64,000 nt of DNA from JALUZX01 sp964561605 (lineage in GTDB: Bacteria > Planctomycetota > UBA1135 > JALUZX01): positions 9,250-73,249 of the forward strand of contig CAZLQD010000022.1 in NCBI GenBank assembly GCA_964561605.1, read 5' to 3'. The notes beneath the pieces are model-generated. The model saw only the letters and a program-made list of their open reading frames with translations. It made no database searches and had not been told where the DNA came from. The translations under genes and the position numbers were made by a program. This document shows, one piece after another, positions 7,276-15,724 of this stretch. Position 1 is the stretch's first letter. The number at the start of each line of letters is the position of its first letter.

Positions 7276-8805
7276 ATGACCCTGTCCATCCGTGGAAAAG
7301 GTCTCACCGTGGACGACCTGGTGGCCGTGGCCCGCTTCGGGGAGAAGGTGGAGCTCGATTCTGAAGCCCTGGAGCGCATCCGCCGGTGCCGGGCCTTCAT
7401 CGAGGAGCGGATCGCCGCCCGGGAGATCATGTACGGCGTCAACACCGGCATCGGCGAATTCTCGGAGATCGTCCTCTCCGACGAGCAGATCCGCCGGTTC
7501 CAGAAGTACCTGATCTACAACCACGCCGCCGGGATCGGGGAACCCGTTCCGGTGGAGCAGGTCCGGGGCGCCATGCTTGCCAGGATCAACGTGCACGCCC
7601 AAGGGTATTCCGGGTGCAGGCCCGAAGTCACCCTCACCCTGGTCGAAATGCTCAACCGCGGCGTCACCCCCGTGGTCTGCCGGAAGGGGTCCGTCGGGGC
7701 CTGCGGAGACCTCGCCCCCATGAGCCAGATCGCGCTGGCCGCCATGGGGAAGGGGGAAGCCTGGTATCAGGGGACCCGGATGAAAGCGGAGGATGCCCTG
7801 GAGAAGGCCGGCATCCCGCCCCTGGTGCTGGAGGCCCGGGACGGCCTGGCCATGATCAATGGAAGCAACCTGATCACAGCCATGGGTTGCCTGGCCCTCT
7901 ACGACGCCGAGCGCTGGATCAAGCAGGCCGAGATCACCGCCGCCATGACCCTGGAGGCCCTCCTCGCCAACATGAAGCCCTACGACGTCCGCCTCCACAA
8001 GCTCCGGGGGTTTCCCGGCGCCGTCACCTCGGCGGCCAACATCCGGAAGGTCCTGGAGGGATCGGACCTGATCGCCGGGAAGAAGAAGACCCGGGTCCAG
8101 GACGCCTACAGCATGCGCTCCACCCCCCAGGTCATCGGAGCCGCCCGGGACCAGCTCAGGTGGACCCGGGAGCAACTGGAGATCGAGCTCAACGGCGCCG
8201 GCGACAACCCCCTCTTCCTCTGGGAGGACCAGGTGGTCCTCACGGGGGCCAACTTCCAGGGAACGCCCGTGAGCATGCCCCTGGACACCCTGGGGGGAGC
8301 GATCGCAATGGTTTCGGTCCTCTCGGAGCGCCGCCTCAACCGCCTCCTCAACCCGGCGCTGAGCGCCGGCCTGCCGGCCTTCCTCACCAAGGGCGCCGGG
8401 ATGTTCTCCGGCCACATGCTCTCCCAGTATACGGCGGACATGTTGATCGTGGAGCAGAGGATCCTCTCGGCGCCGGCCTTCACCATGTCCATCCCCGCCG
8501 CCGCCGACCAGGAGGACTTCGTCTCCATGGGGATGAACACCGCCCTGAAGACCCACCAGATCCTGGACAACGCCCAGGGAGTGCTGGCCATCGAGATGAT
8601 CGCCGCCGCCCAGGCCCTGGACTTCCGGGACCACCGGTTCGGGCGGGGTGTCCGGGCGGCCCACGGCGCCGTGCGCAGGACCGTGGAGCATCTCGAGGAG
8701 GACCGGCCCCTCTTCGTGGACCACAACAACATGAAGGCCGCCGTGGAGCGCCTCGAGGTCCTCAGGGCCGTGGAGGCCGAGATCGGGGAGCTGGCCTTTT
8801 CTTGA
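7276..8805 (+). CDS. Histidine/aromatic amino-acid ammonia-lyase family protein (MIO enzyme with Ala-Cys-Gly triad)
   Basis: 509 residues, normal length for the family, which removes ammonia from an aromatic amino acid (histidine, phenylalanine or tyrosine) using the self-made MIO cofactor. Family motifs: YGVNTGIGEFSE near residue 55, 'NHAAGIGEP', GSVGACGDLAPMSQ with the cofactor triad at Ala142-Cys143-Gly144, 'NGSNLITA', and the GDNPLF block. The triad is Ala-Ser-Gly in nearly all members; here the Ser codon is TGC. The substrate cannot be fixed: no other hut gene (hutU, hutI) is near, so a role in histidine catabolism is not supported. ATG 7276 was chosen for its AAGGAGG ribosome site; a longer GTG-type start upstream lacks one. 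It is the first gene of a four-gene run with the aminopeptidase and two redox genes. Confidence 0.9.
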   Translation: MTLSIRGKGLTVDDLVAVARFGEKVELDSEALERIRRCRAFIEERIAAREIMYGVNTGIGEFSEIVLSDEQIRRFQKYLIYNHAAGIGEPVPVEQVRGAMLARINVHAQGYSGCRPEVTLTLVEMLNRGVTPVVCRKGSVGACGDLAPMSQIALAAMGKGEAWYQGTRMKAEDALEKAGIPPLVLEARDGLAMINGSNLITAMGCLALYDAERWIKQAEITAAMTLEALLANMKPYDVRLHKLRGFPGAVTSAANIRKVLEGSDLIAGKKKTRVQDAYSMRSTPQVIGAARDQLRWTREQLEIELNGAGDNPLFLWEDQVVLTGANFQGTPVSMPLDTLGGAIAMVSVLSERRLNRLLNPALSAGLPAFLTKGAGMFSGHMLSQYTADMLIVEQRILSAPAFTMSIPAAADQEDFVSMGMNTALKTHQILDNAQGVLAIEMIAAAQALDFRDHRFGRGVRAAHGAVRRTVEHLEEDRPLFVDHNNMKAAVERLEVLRAVEAEIGELAFS

Positions 8806-8851
8806 CCGAACTTTGTTGAACTTTTCCGGCCCCGGCCGTTCCTTTGGGGCC

Positions 8852-9769
8852 ATGCTGGAATCGGAAATCGAAAAGTTCCTCCAGGCCGGAAGGATCGCCG
8901 CCGAGGCCCGGGACCTGGGTGCCTCCATGATCCGCCCAGGCGGCAGGATGGAGGAGGTCCAACTGGCCGTGGAGGACCTGATCCGTTCCCGGGGAGGCGA
9001 ACCCGCCTTCCCGGCCCAGATCTCTTTGGACCACGTGGCGGCCCACGACTGTTGCCCTCCCGGCGACCCCCGCCTCTTCCTGCCGGAGAACGTGGCCAAG
9101 CTGGACGTAGGGGTCCACGTGGAGGGGTACGTGGCCGATACGGCCGTCACGGTGGATCTCCGGGACGGACCGGACTCTCCCCTGGCGGCCGCCGCCCGGG
9201 AGGCCCTGGAGGCGGCCATCGCCCTGGCCCGGCCCGGAGTCCCCGTGGGGAAGCTCGGCGGCGCCGTGGAGAAGGCCATCACCGCAAGGGGGTTCCGGCC
9301 GGTGGTGAACCTCACGGGCCACGGTGTGGCCCGCTTCCAGATCCACTGCTCGCCCCAGGTTCCCAACTACAAGGAGAACTCCCGGGTCACCCTGCGGGCG
9401 GGACAGGCCGTGGCCATCGAGCCCTTCGCCTCCACGGGCAAAGGCTGGGTCCACGACCGGGGCGAACCCCAGGTCTTCCAGCTCAAGAGGAGGCCCAAGG
9501 CCAAGGACCGCCTCCCCCTCGCCCTGGAACGCTTCCTCCTCTCCCTCCACGGCTTCCCCTTCGCAAGGAGGGACCTGGTCCGGGCCGTGGGGGCCGGCGG
9601 CGTGGAAGAGGCCCTGGGGCTTCTCAGGGAGCGGAAGATCCTGGTGGAATACCCCCCCCTGGCGGAGGACCCGGGGGCCCGGGTGAGCCAGATGGAACAC
9701 ACTCTGTTGATCCTGGAGGACCGGGTGGTGGTCACCACCGATCCGGACCGGGAGCCCATCCGGCTCTAG
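8852..9769 (+). CDS. map: Type II (archaeal/eukaryotic-class) methionine aminopeptidase
   Basis: 305 residues. Removes N-terminal Met from nascent proteins. The pita-bread fold is marked by all five dinuclear-metal ligands: Asp in 'AKLDVGVH', Asp in 'YVADTAVTV', His in 'LTGHGVARF', Glu in 'AIEPFAS' and Glu in 'QMEHTLLI'. The insertion before the last ligand (residues ~210-275, a winged-helix-like part) and the overall order match MetAP type II rather than the shorter bacterial type I. ATG 8852 is preferred to TTG 8813 because it gives the usual archaeal length, although its ribosome site is weak. It sits 46 bases after the ammonia-lyase, probably in the same operon. Confidence 0.9.
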   Translation: MLESEIEKFLQAGRIAAEARDLGASMIRPGGRMEEVQLAVEDLIRSRGGEPAFPAQISLDHVAAHDCCPPGDPRLFLPENVAKLDVGVHVEGYVADTAVTVDLRDGPDSPLAAAAREALEAAIALARPGVPVGKLGGAVEKAITARGFRPVVNLTGHGVARFQIHCSPQVPNYKENSRVTLRAGQAVAIEPFASTGKGWVHDRGEPQVFQLKRRPKAKDRLPLALERFLLSLHGFPFARRDLVRAVGAGGVEEALGLLRERKILVEYPPLAEDPGARVSQMEHTLLILEDRVVVTTDPDREPIRL

Positions 9770-9810
9770 GTCCGGCCCGCCACCGGGCCCGCCGAGAGGA
9801 GGACCCGCCC

Positions 9811-10287
9811 GTGATCACCGAAGAACAGGCCCGCCGGGTGCGGGAAAGGCTGGAGAGAGAGGCTGCCCCTCTCGAGGAGAGGGATGCACGGGCCTCCCGT
9901 TGCGTGGAGATCCTCGCCGCAGAGCTCCCCCACTACGACTGGGTGGGGATCTACTGGCTCGAGGGAAACGAACTGGTCCTGGGACCCTTCCGGGGGGCTC
10001 CGACGGAACACGTCCGGATCCCCGTGGGAAAGGGCGTCTGCGGCACGGCCGTTGCTGAGGACCGCAATCAAGTCGTGGAGGACGTGGGGGCCCTCTCGAA
10101 CTACCTGGCCTGCTCCCTGGAGACCCGCTCGGAGATCGTGGTCCTGATCCGGGACGGGGAGGGCGGCATCCTGGGGCAGATCGACGCCGACGGACACGCC
10201 AGGGGAGCCTTCGACGGAAGCGACGAGGCCCTCCTGGAGGAGGCCGCCCGCCTCGTGGCGGGAGGAAGGAAAGGGGAGGAGCCGTGA
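9811..10287 (+). CDS. GAF-domain protein, free methionine-(R)-sulfoxide reductase family
   Basis: 158 residues with a single GAF domain. 'HYDWVGIYWLEGNELVLGPF' and 'GKGVCGTAVAEDRNQVVEDV' followed by 'SEIVVLI' match the fRMsr family, which reduces free methionine-R-sulfoxide. Two of the three family cysteines are present, in GVCG (Cys77) and LACS (Cys101, the catalytic position). The position of the third, upstream in the same loop, is His (TEHVRI), so the resolving chemistry may differ. GTG 9811 is chosen because GAGAGGAGG lies upstream and no ATG is available. It overlaps the next gene by 4 bases (GTGA), so translation is probably coupled. Confidence 0.82.
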   Translation: MITEEQARRVRERLEREAAPLEERDARASRCVEILAAELPHYDWVGIYWLEGNELVLGPFRGAPTEHVRIPVGKGVCGTAVAEDRNQVVEDVGALSNYLACSLETRSEIVVLIRDGEGGILGQIDADGHARGAFDGSDEALLEEAARLVAGGRKGEEP

Positions 10288-10676
10288 AGGAAAGGCGGAA
10301 AATCGGGGAGACCAGGCTCTACCGCCTGGAGATGAACGAAAAGATCCTATCCTCCGGAAACAAAGGCATTCAGCGCTTCTTCGCCCTGGACTCGGGGGCC
10401 TACCGCGAGGGGGCGCTCCCGGCGGCGACCAAGGAACTCATGGGGCTCGTAGGGTCCCTGGTCCTCAGGTGCGACGACTGCGTCTTCTACCACCTGGACC
10501 GCTCTGTCGCCGAAGGGGTGAGCCGGGAGGAGATCCTGGAAGCCTTCGAGATCGCCCTGGTCATCGGAGGGTCCATCGTCATCCCCCACCTCAGGCGGGC
10601 CTTCGAGAACCTGGAGAGGCTCCTGGAGGAGGCCGGCGGCCCGGAGGGAGGGAATCCGGAGCAGGGTTCCGCCTGA
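10284..10676 (+). CDS. Carboxymuconolactone decarboxylase / AhpD-like protein
   Basis: 130 residues of the all-helical CMD/AhpD family. The redox motif is Cys-Asp-Asp-Cys in 'RCDDCVFYH', about residue 62, followed by a His as in peroxidase-type members. 'ATKELMGLVGSLVLRC' and 'GVSREEILEAFEIALVIGG' are characteristic. Members with CxxC usually act as alkylhydroperoxidases or disulfide reductants. Its GTG start overlaps the stop of the fRMsr-type gene, linking two thiol-redox functions. The substrate is unknown. Confidence 0.82.
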   Translation: MKERRKIGETRLYRLEMNEKILSSGNKGIQRFFALDSGAYREGALPAATKELMGLVGSLVLRCDDCVFYHLDRSVAEGVSREEILEAFEIALVIGGSIVIPHLRRAFENLERLLEEAGGPEGGNPEQGSA

Positions 10677-10682
10677 AAGGAA

Positions 10683-10717
10683 GGGACCTCCGGCGGGGAC
10701 GACACCCCGCCGGTCCC
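10683..10717. terminator. Bidirectional terminator between convergent genes
   Basis: The stem CCGGCGGGG/CCCCGCCGG (10690-10698 with 10705-10713) is extended by GGGA/TCCC past a three-base bulge, with the loop ACGACA. It occupies almost all of the 44 bases between the AhpD-like gene (plus) and topA (minus), so it can serve both. Confidence 0.7.
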
Positions 10718-10720
10718 TCC

Positions 10721-13063
10721 TCACTCGGTCTTGCTCTTCTCCCCCTCGGGCTCGGCGGGAGGAGAAGGCATCTTGAAGTCCTTGGGGAGCTTCTTGAGGT
10801 TCTTGCACTTGGGATAGGCGCTGCATCCCAGGAAGGGCCCCCACCGGCCCTGGCGGATCACCATGACGGCTCCGCACTTCTCGCACTTCTCCTCCGTGGG
10901 GATGGGCTCGGGGCGCTTCGCTCCCTTGATGGGCCGGGTGTTCTTGCACTTGGGGTAGGCGCTGCAGGCCAGGAAGGGCCCCCGCCGCCCCTGCTTGATC
11001 ACCATGACGGCTCCGCACTTCTCGCACTTCTCGTCGGTCTCCTTGGGCGGGGCCGGGTTTCCCTCGGCGTCCACGGGAACGGTGTATTTACATTCAGGGT
11101 AACCGGAACAGCCGAGGAACTTGCCGTTCCGCCCCTCCCTGAGGAGAAGCTTCTTCCCGCACTCGGGGCAGAGGTGGTCCGTCTCGACGGGCTCGGGGCG
11201 CTCCGAGCCGGGCATGGGCTTGGTGAAGCGGCACTCCGGATATTTGGAGCATCCCAGGAAGGTTCCCTTGCGGGTCCGGCGGATCACCAGGGGGGCGCCG
11301 CACTTCTCGCACTTCTCGTCGGTCACCTCAGGGTTCTTCCGGAAATCCTTCATCTCCCGGCGGGCCTTCTCCAGGTCCTTCTCGAAGGTCTTGTGGAACT
11401 CCGAGACCACCTGGACCCAGTCGGCCCGGCCTTCCTCGATCCGGTCCAAGAGGTCTTCCATGCGGGAGGTGAAGTCCACGTTCACCACGTCGCCGAAATG
11501 TTCCACCAACTGGTCCGTCACGAGCTTTCCCAGGTCCGTGGCGTAGAACTTCCTGTCCTTGAGTTCCACGTAACCCCTTTCCTGGATGGTGGAGATGATG
11601 GCGGCGTAGGTGGAAGGCCGGCCGATCCCCTTCTTCTCCAGGGCCCGCACCAGGGTGGCCTCGGTGTAACGGTTGGGGGGCTGGGTGAAGTGCTGGGAGG
11701 GTTTGACCTCCAGGATCTTCAGGTCCTCCCCCTCCCGGACCTCGGGAAGGAGGGCCTCGTCCGGGTCCTTGCCGGCCACCTTCAGGAAGCCGGGGTAGAC
11801 CAGGCGCTTCCCCTCGGCCCGGAGTTCGCACCCCGCCGCGTCGGCCGTGACGATGGTGAGCTGGAACTTGGCGGGCTTCATCTGGCTCGCCACGAAACGC
11901 TCCCAGATCAGCTTGTAGAGGCGCCAGTGGGCCTTGGTGAAGGTGTGGCTCTCCGTGCCCCGCCCCCCCTCGACGGCCAGGGATTCCAGCTCCTGGGGGG
12001 TCCGGAAGACGTCGGTGGGCCTGATGGCCTCGTGGGCCTCCTGGGCGCCCTTCTTGGCCCGGAAACGGTTGGGCTTCTCAGGCAGGTCCTGGGAGCCGAA
12101 CTTCTCGCCGATCAGGCCGCGGACGGCCTCCAGGGCCTCGTCGGCCACCCGGAAGGAATCGGTCCTCATGTAGGTGATGAGGGCCACCGAATCGCCCCCC
12201 AGGTTCACCCCTTCGTACATGTCCTGGGCCAGGCGCATGGTCCGCTTGGCGCTGAACCTGAGCCTGGTGCTGGCCGCCTGCTGGAGGGTGCTCGTGATGA
12301 AGGGCGGCGGGGCGGCAAGGGTCTTGGGCTTCTCCTCCACCCGGACCACCCGGGGGGTGGACTGCCGGATTCGATCGGCCAGCTCCCGGGCACGCTCCCC
12401 CCCCCGGATCTCCTCCTTCTTTCCGTCCACCTTGTGGAGGGCCGCCTCGAAGGCCTCTCCCCTTGGGGTCTCCAGGTCCACCAGGATTTTCCAGAACTCC
12501 TGGGGGACGAAGGCCTCGATCTCCCGCTCCCGCTCCACGATGAGGCGGGCCGCCACGGACTGGACCCGGCCGGCCGAGAGCCCCCGGGAGATCTTCTCCC
12601 AAAGGAGGGGGGAGAGGAGGTAGCCCATGAGGCGGTCCAGGATCCGGCGGGCCTGCTGGGCGTCCACGAGCTTATGGTTGAGCTCGCCCGGATTCTCGAA
12701 GGCCTTCTGGACGGCTCGCCTGGTGATCTCGTTGAAGGTGACCCGCTTGACCTTGCTCTCCGGGAGTTTCAGGGCCTGGGCAAGGTGCCAGGCGATGGCC
12801 TCTCCTTCCCGGTCGGGGTCGGGGGCCAGGTAGACCGTCTCGGCCTTCTTGGCCGCTCCGGCCAGTTCTTTGACGATCTTCCGCTTGTCCGGGATGACCT
12901 GGTACTTGGGCTTGAAGCCGTTCTCCACGTCGATCCCGAGCCGGGTCTTGGGCAGGTCCCTCACGTGACCCATGGAGGCCTTCACGGTGAAGCCCCGCCC
13001 CAAGTATTTATTGATGGTCCTGGCCTTGGCCGGGGACTCCACGATCACCAGCGATTTGCTCAT
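10721..13063 (-). CDS. topA: DNA topoisomerase I with four C-terminal zinc ribbons
   Basis: 780 residues. Relaxes negatively supercoiled DNA by single-strand passage. An N-terminal Toprim domain (MSKSLVIVESPAKARTI, then 'APDPDREGEAIAWH') is followed by the type IA core with the catalytic Tyr298 in 'ITYMRTDSFRV'. The last ~200 residues hold four Cys4 ribbons of the pattern CxxCG...FLGCSxYPxC, at about residues 590-770. The third and fourth are nearly identical in DNA as well, which suggests a recent internal duplication. A Lys/Glu-rich tail follows. Its ATG is 134 bases after the HDOD gene on the same strand; part of that gap is C/G-rich and may terminate or attenuate. Confidence 0.97.
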   Translation of the reverse strand: MSKSLVIVESPAKARTINKYLGRGFTVKASMGHVRDLPKTRLGIDVENGFKPKYQVIPDKRKIVKELAGAAKKAETVYLAPDPDREGEAIAWHLAQALKLPESKVKRVTFNEITRRAVQKAFENPGELNHKLVDAQQARRILDRLMGYLLSPLLWEKISRGLSAGRVQSVAARLIVEREREIEAFVPQEFWKILVDLETPRGEAFEAALHKVDGKKEEIRGGERARELADRIRQSTPRVVRVEEKPKTLAAPPPFITSTLQQAASTRLRFSAKRTMRLAQDMYEGVNLGGDSVALITYMRTDSFRVADEALEAVRGLIGEKFGSQDLPEKPNRFRAKKGAQEAHEAIRPTDVFRTPQELESLAVEGGRGTESHTFTKAHWRLYKLIWERFVASQMKPAKFQLTIVTADAAGCELRAEGKRLVYPGFLKVAGKDPDEALLPEVREGEDLKILEVKPSQHFTQPPNRYTEATLVRALEKKGIGRPSTYAAIISTIQERGYVELKDRKFYATDLGKLVTDQLVEHFGDVVNVDFTSRMEDLLDRIEEGRADWVQVVSEFHKTFEKDLEKARREMKDFRKNPEVTDEKCEKCGAPLVIRRTRKGTFLGCSKYPECRFTKPMPGSERPEPVETDHLCPECGKKLLLREGRNGKFLGCSGYPECKYTVPVDAEGNPAPPKETDEKCEKCGAVMVIKQGRRGPFLACSAYPKCKNTRPIKGAKRPEPIPTEEKCEKCGAVMVIRQGRWGPFLGCSAYPKCKNLKKLPKDFKMPSPPAEPEGEKSKTE

Positions 13064-13197
13064 GCACTCCTCCCGGAGGGTTGTGGGCGGGGGATCCTAG
13101 GGAGTTTCGAGAAGCCCTGTCAACCCGGCCCCCCTCGGGGACCTGCCGGGCCTCGCCCGCAGGAGCCTTCCAGGGGGCCACTCGGCCCTCGGGGGAG

Positions 13198-14073
13198 CTA
13201 GAAGGAATCCCCCACCTTGGAGTATTCCTGGCGCACCTTCTCGGCCAGGTCGTCCATCTGGTCCGGTTCCAGGCCGATCTTGTCGAAGACCCCTTCCTCC
13301 AGCCGGGGAGGAGGGACCTTGGGAGCCGAGATCTTCCCTTCCTTCCAGGCCAGCCAGTCCGCCAGGTGGATCAGGGAGGCCAGGGACTTGCTGAAGGGGT
13401 CCTTGCCCGGGTTGTGGTGGTAGCGCACGGCGATGGTCAGGTCCTCGGGAAGGAACCACTTGATGGCCAGGACGCTTCCCACGTCGGAGTGGGTGAAGCC
13501 CAGGACCTCCTCTTCCGCCTGGGAAGCCGGGATCTCCTGGCGGGAGGAGAGTTCCAAGGCCTCCAGGAAGGGCTCGGGGGCGTTCTCGAAGAGGATGATC
13601 TTTCCGATATCGTGGAGAAGACCGCTGATGTAGATGTCTTCGGGGTGAATGGAAGAGAACTGGGGGCTTTCCCCGGCCAGGACCTTTGCTGCCACGCCGC
13701 AGAAGATGGAGTGGGTCCAGAAGAGCTCCGGGTCGAAGAGGGAGACGGCCTTCTTGTTCTTCCCGAAGACCGAGAAGATCGCCGCCTTGAGGGCCACCTT
13801 CTTGGTCATGTTGAAGCCCATGATGGAGACGGCCAGGTTGATCGAAGAAACCCGCACCTGGAGACCGTAATAGGCCGAGTTGACGATCCGGAGGATGTTG
13901 GTGGTGATGGAAGGATCGCAGGAGATCACCTTGGCCACGTCCTCGGCGGAAGAGTCCGGGTCGTTTACCACCTCGTTCAGCTTGAGAAGGACCGTGGGAA
14001 TCGTTGGGAGCTTGACCGTCTTGTTGACAAGCTCGAGGATCCCCGGACCATGCACGGCCGACTCTGCTTTCAT
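13198..14073 (-). CDS. HDOD-domain signalling protein
   Basis: 291 residues, consisting almost wholly of one HDOD domain. It has the entry segment 'LPTIPTVLLKLNEVVNDPDS', 'SCDPSITTNILRIVNSAYYG', a degenerate HD site 'GLLHDIGKIILFE', and 'SDVGSVLAIKWFLPEDL' with 'VRYHHNP'. HDOD proteins are non-enzymatic or weakly enzymatic relatives of HD hydrolases, often found in signalling and motility control. ATG 14073 is preceded by GAGAGGAAAGG. It is divergent from the radical SAM gene over a 138-base promoter region. No output domain is attached, so the partner is unknown. Confidence 0.9.
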   Translation of the reverse strand: MKAESAVHGPGILELVNKTVKLPTIPTVLLKLNEVVNDPDSSAEDVAKVISCDPSITTNILRIVNSAYYGLQVRVSSINLAVSIMGFNMTKKVALKAAIFSVFGKNKKAVSLFDPELFWTHSIFCGVAAKVLAGESPQFSSIHPEDIYISGLLHDIGKIILFENAPEPFLEALELSSRQEIPASQAEEEVLGFTHSDVGSVLAIKWFLPEDLTIAVRYHHNPGKDPFSKSLASLIHLADWLAWKEGKISAPKVPPPRLEEGVFDKIGLEPDQMDDLAEKVRQEYSKVGDSF

Positions 14074-14211
14074 GGCCTTTCCTCTCGGTTCCTGGCTCAG
14101 TTTGGCCCTCCAGGGGCACCCTTCTTCTATCGGCCTGGCGGACCGCCCACTTGATCGGGAAGGAAGGAAGGCCGATGAAGGGGAAGAAAACCGTCCGGGC
14201 CGGAACGATCC

Positions 14212-15690
14212 ATGAACCTTACCTTCATCAACTTCAACGCCGAGATCTCCGGCGAGGGCTCCCGGGTCCTGGCGGCCATCCTCCGCCGGCAGGGCCACCG
14301 GGTCCGGATGATCTTCACCCCCAACATCGGCGCCCATCCCATCCAGGTCCACGACGACGACTGGCTCTCCGAGTTCGGAGACACCCAGGTCTACCTCTTC
14401 TCCTTCATGTCGCCCTACCTGGTCTGGGCCATCCACGTGACGGACTTCCTCAAGCGGGTCCAGCCGGGGGTCCCCATCGTCTGGGGCGGGGTCCATCCCA
14501 GCGCCATGCCCGAAGATTCCATGCGCTACGTGGACTACCTGGGCAGGATGGAGTGCGAAGAGGCCCTCCCGGAGTTCCTGGAGAGGCTCGACGCCGGGGA
14601 GGACCTTACGGGGGTCAAGAACTTCTGGGTCCGCACCAAGGACGGAGAGATCGCCCGGAACCCCCTCAGGCCCGCCATTCGGGACCTGGATTCCATCCCT
14701 CCCCCGGACTACCGCCTGGAAGAGGAATACGTCCTCCATGAAGGCCGCCTGGTCCACATGACGCCGGAGCTCCTGGCCCGCTACCACACGACCTACTACT
14801 TCGGGCGCCCCACCTACCTGGCCCTCACCACCCGGGGGTGCCCCTACATGTGCACCTACTGCTACAACTCCCAGCTCGTGGAGGCCTACAAGACCCGAAG
14901 GATCCGCTACCGGGACCTGGTGAAGGTCATCCACGAGGAGATCAAGCCCGCCGTGGAGAGGTTTCCTTTCTTCCGGACCGTGGGCCTCACAGACGACGAC
15001 TTCTTCCACATCGACAAGGAGACCCTGCGGCGTTTCTGCGACGAGTGGAAGAAGGAGGTGAACCTTCCCTTCGCGGCGGCCACCAGGCCCGCCTCCTGCG
15101 ATCCCGAGAAGGTGGAGATGCTCGTGGACGCCGGGCTTGCGGTGGTCCAGATGGGGGTCCAGTCCGGGTCGGAGAAGCTCAACAGGGAGGTCTACAAGAG
15201 ACCCGCCTCCAACAAGCGGGTGCTGCACGCCCTGGAAGTGATGGAGCCCTACGTCCGGCAAGGCAGGCTCAAGGTGAACTGCGACTTCATCCTGGACAAC
15301 CCCTACGAGACGGACGAGGACATCCTCCAGACGATTCGCCTCTTCCGGAAATTCCCCGAAGGGATCTGGTCCAACCTCTTCTCCCTGGCCTTCTACCCGG
15401 GCACCGCCCTTTACGACCGGGCCAGGAGGGACGGAATCATCGGCGACTCCTACGAGGAATTCTCCAGGGCCTTCAACATCCAGACCGCAACCTCCCACCG
15501 TTACCTCACCTACGTCTTCCTCCTCCAGAACGCCTTGAGGGAAAGGATGCCCTCCTCCCTCCTGAAGGTGCTCACATCCCGGCCGGCCCGTTTCGTGGGC
15601 AACCACCTGCCCAAGGCCATCCTGGACGGCCTCTGGGGAAGGAAGATCTTCCCCAGGCTGGCGGCCAGGCACGGGGTCTCCGTCCAGTAG
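14212..15690 (+). CDS. B12-binding radical SAM protein
   Basis: 492 residues. The N-terminal ~140 residues are a cobalamin-binding Rossmann-like domain (MNLTFINFNAEISGEGSRVL; 'PIVWGGVHPSAMPED'). The radical SAM domain follows with the cluster motif Cys-Pro-Tyr-Met-Cys-Thr-Tyr-Cys near residue 210, then 'TDDDFFHID' and 'MGVQSGSEKLNREVYKR'. Members do methylations and rearrangements on unactivated carbons, often in secondary-metabolite, lipid or glycan pathways; the substrate is not evident. The C-terminal ~90 residues contain no further known domain. It is convergent with the nucleotidyltransferase-like gene 34 bases away. Confidence 0.92.
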   Translation: MNLTFINFNAEISGEGSRVLAAILRRQGHRVRMIFTPNIGAHPIQVHDDDWLSEFGDTQVYLFSFMSPYLVWAIHVTDFLKRVQPGVPIVWGGVHPSAMPEDSMRYVDYLGRMECEEALPEFLERLDAGEDLTGVKNFWVRTKDGEIARNPLRPAIRDLDSIPPPDYRLEEEYVLHEGRLVHMTPELLARYHTTYYFGRPTYLALTTRGCPYMCTYCYNSQLVEAYKTRRIRYRDLVKVIHEEIKPAVERFPFFRTVGLTDDDFFHIDKETLRRFCDEWKKEVNLPFAAATRPASCDPEKVEMLVDAGLAVVQMGVQSGSEKLNREVYKRPASNKRVLHALEVMEPYVRQGRLKVNCDFILDNPYETDEDILQTIRLFRKFPEGIWSNLFSLAFYPGTALYDRARRDGIIGDSYEEFSRAFNIQTATSHRYLTYVFLLQNALRERMPSSLLKVLTSRPARFVGNHLPKAILDGLWGRKIFPRLAARHGVSVQ

Positions 15691-15724
15691 GGGCTGGCCC
15701 GGCCGGTCCAGGGAGGAAGGGGCC

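Noticed and set aside
7276..8805. Assignment as hutH of a histidine utilisation operon
   Set aside because: No hutU, hutI or hutG neighbours are present and substrate-determining residues are not decisive, so only the family name is given.
14074..15672. N-terminal extension of the HDOD gene across the radical SAM gene
   Set aside because: The frame is open but composition is Val/Gly/Glu/Asp noise antisense to a well-supported enzyme; the HDOD domain starts a few residues after ATG 14073.
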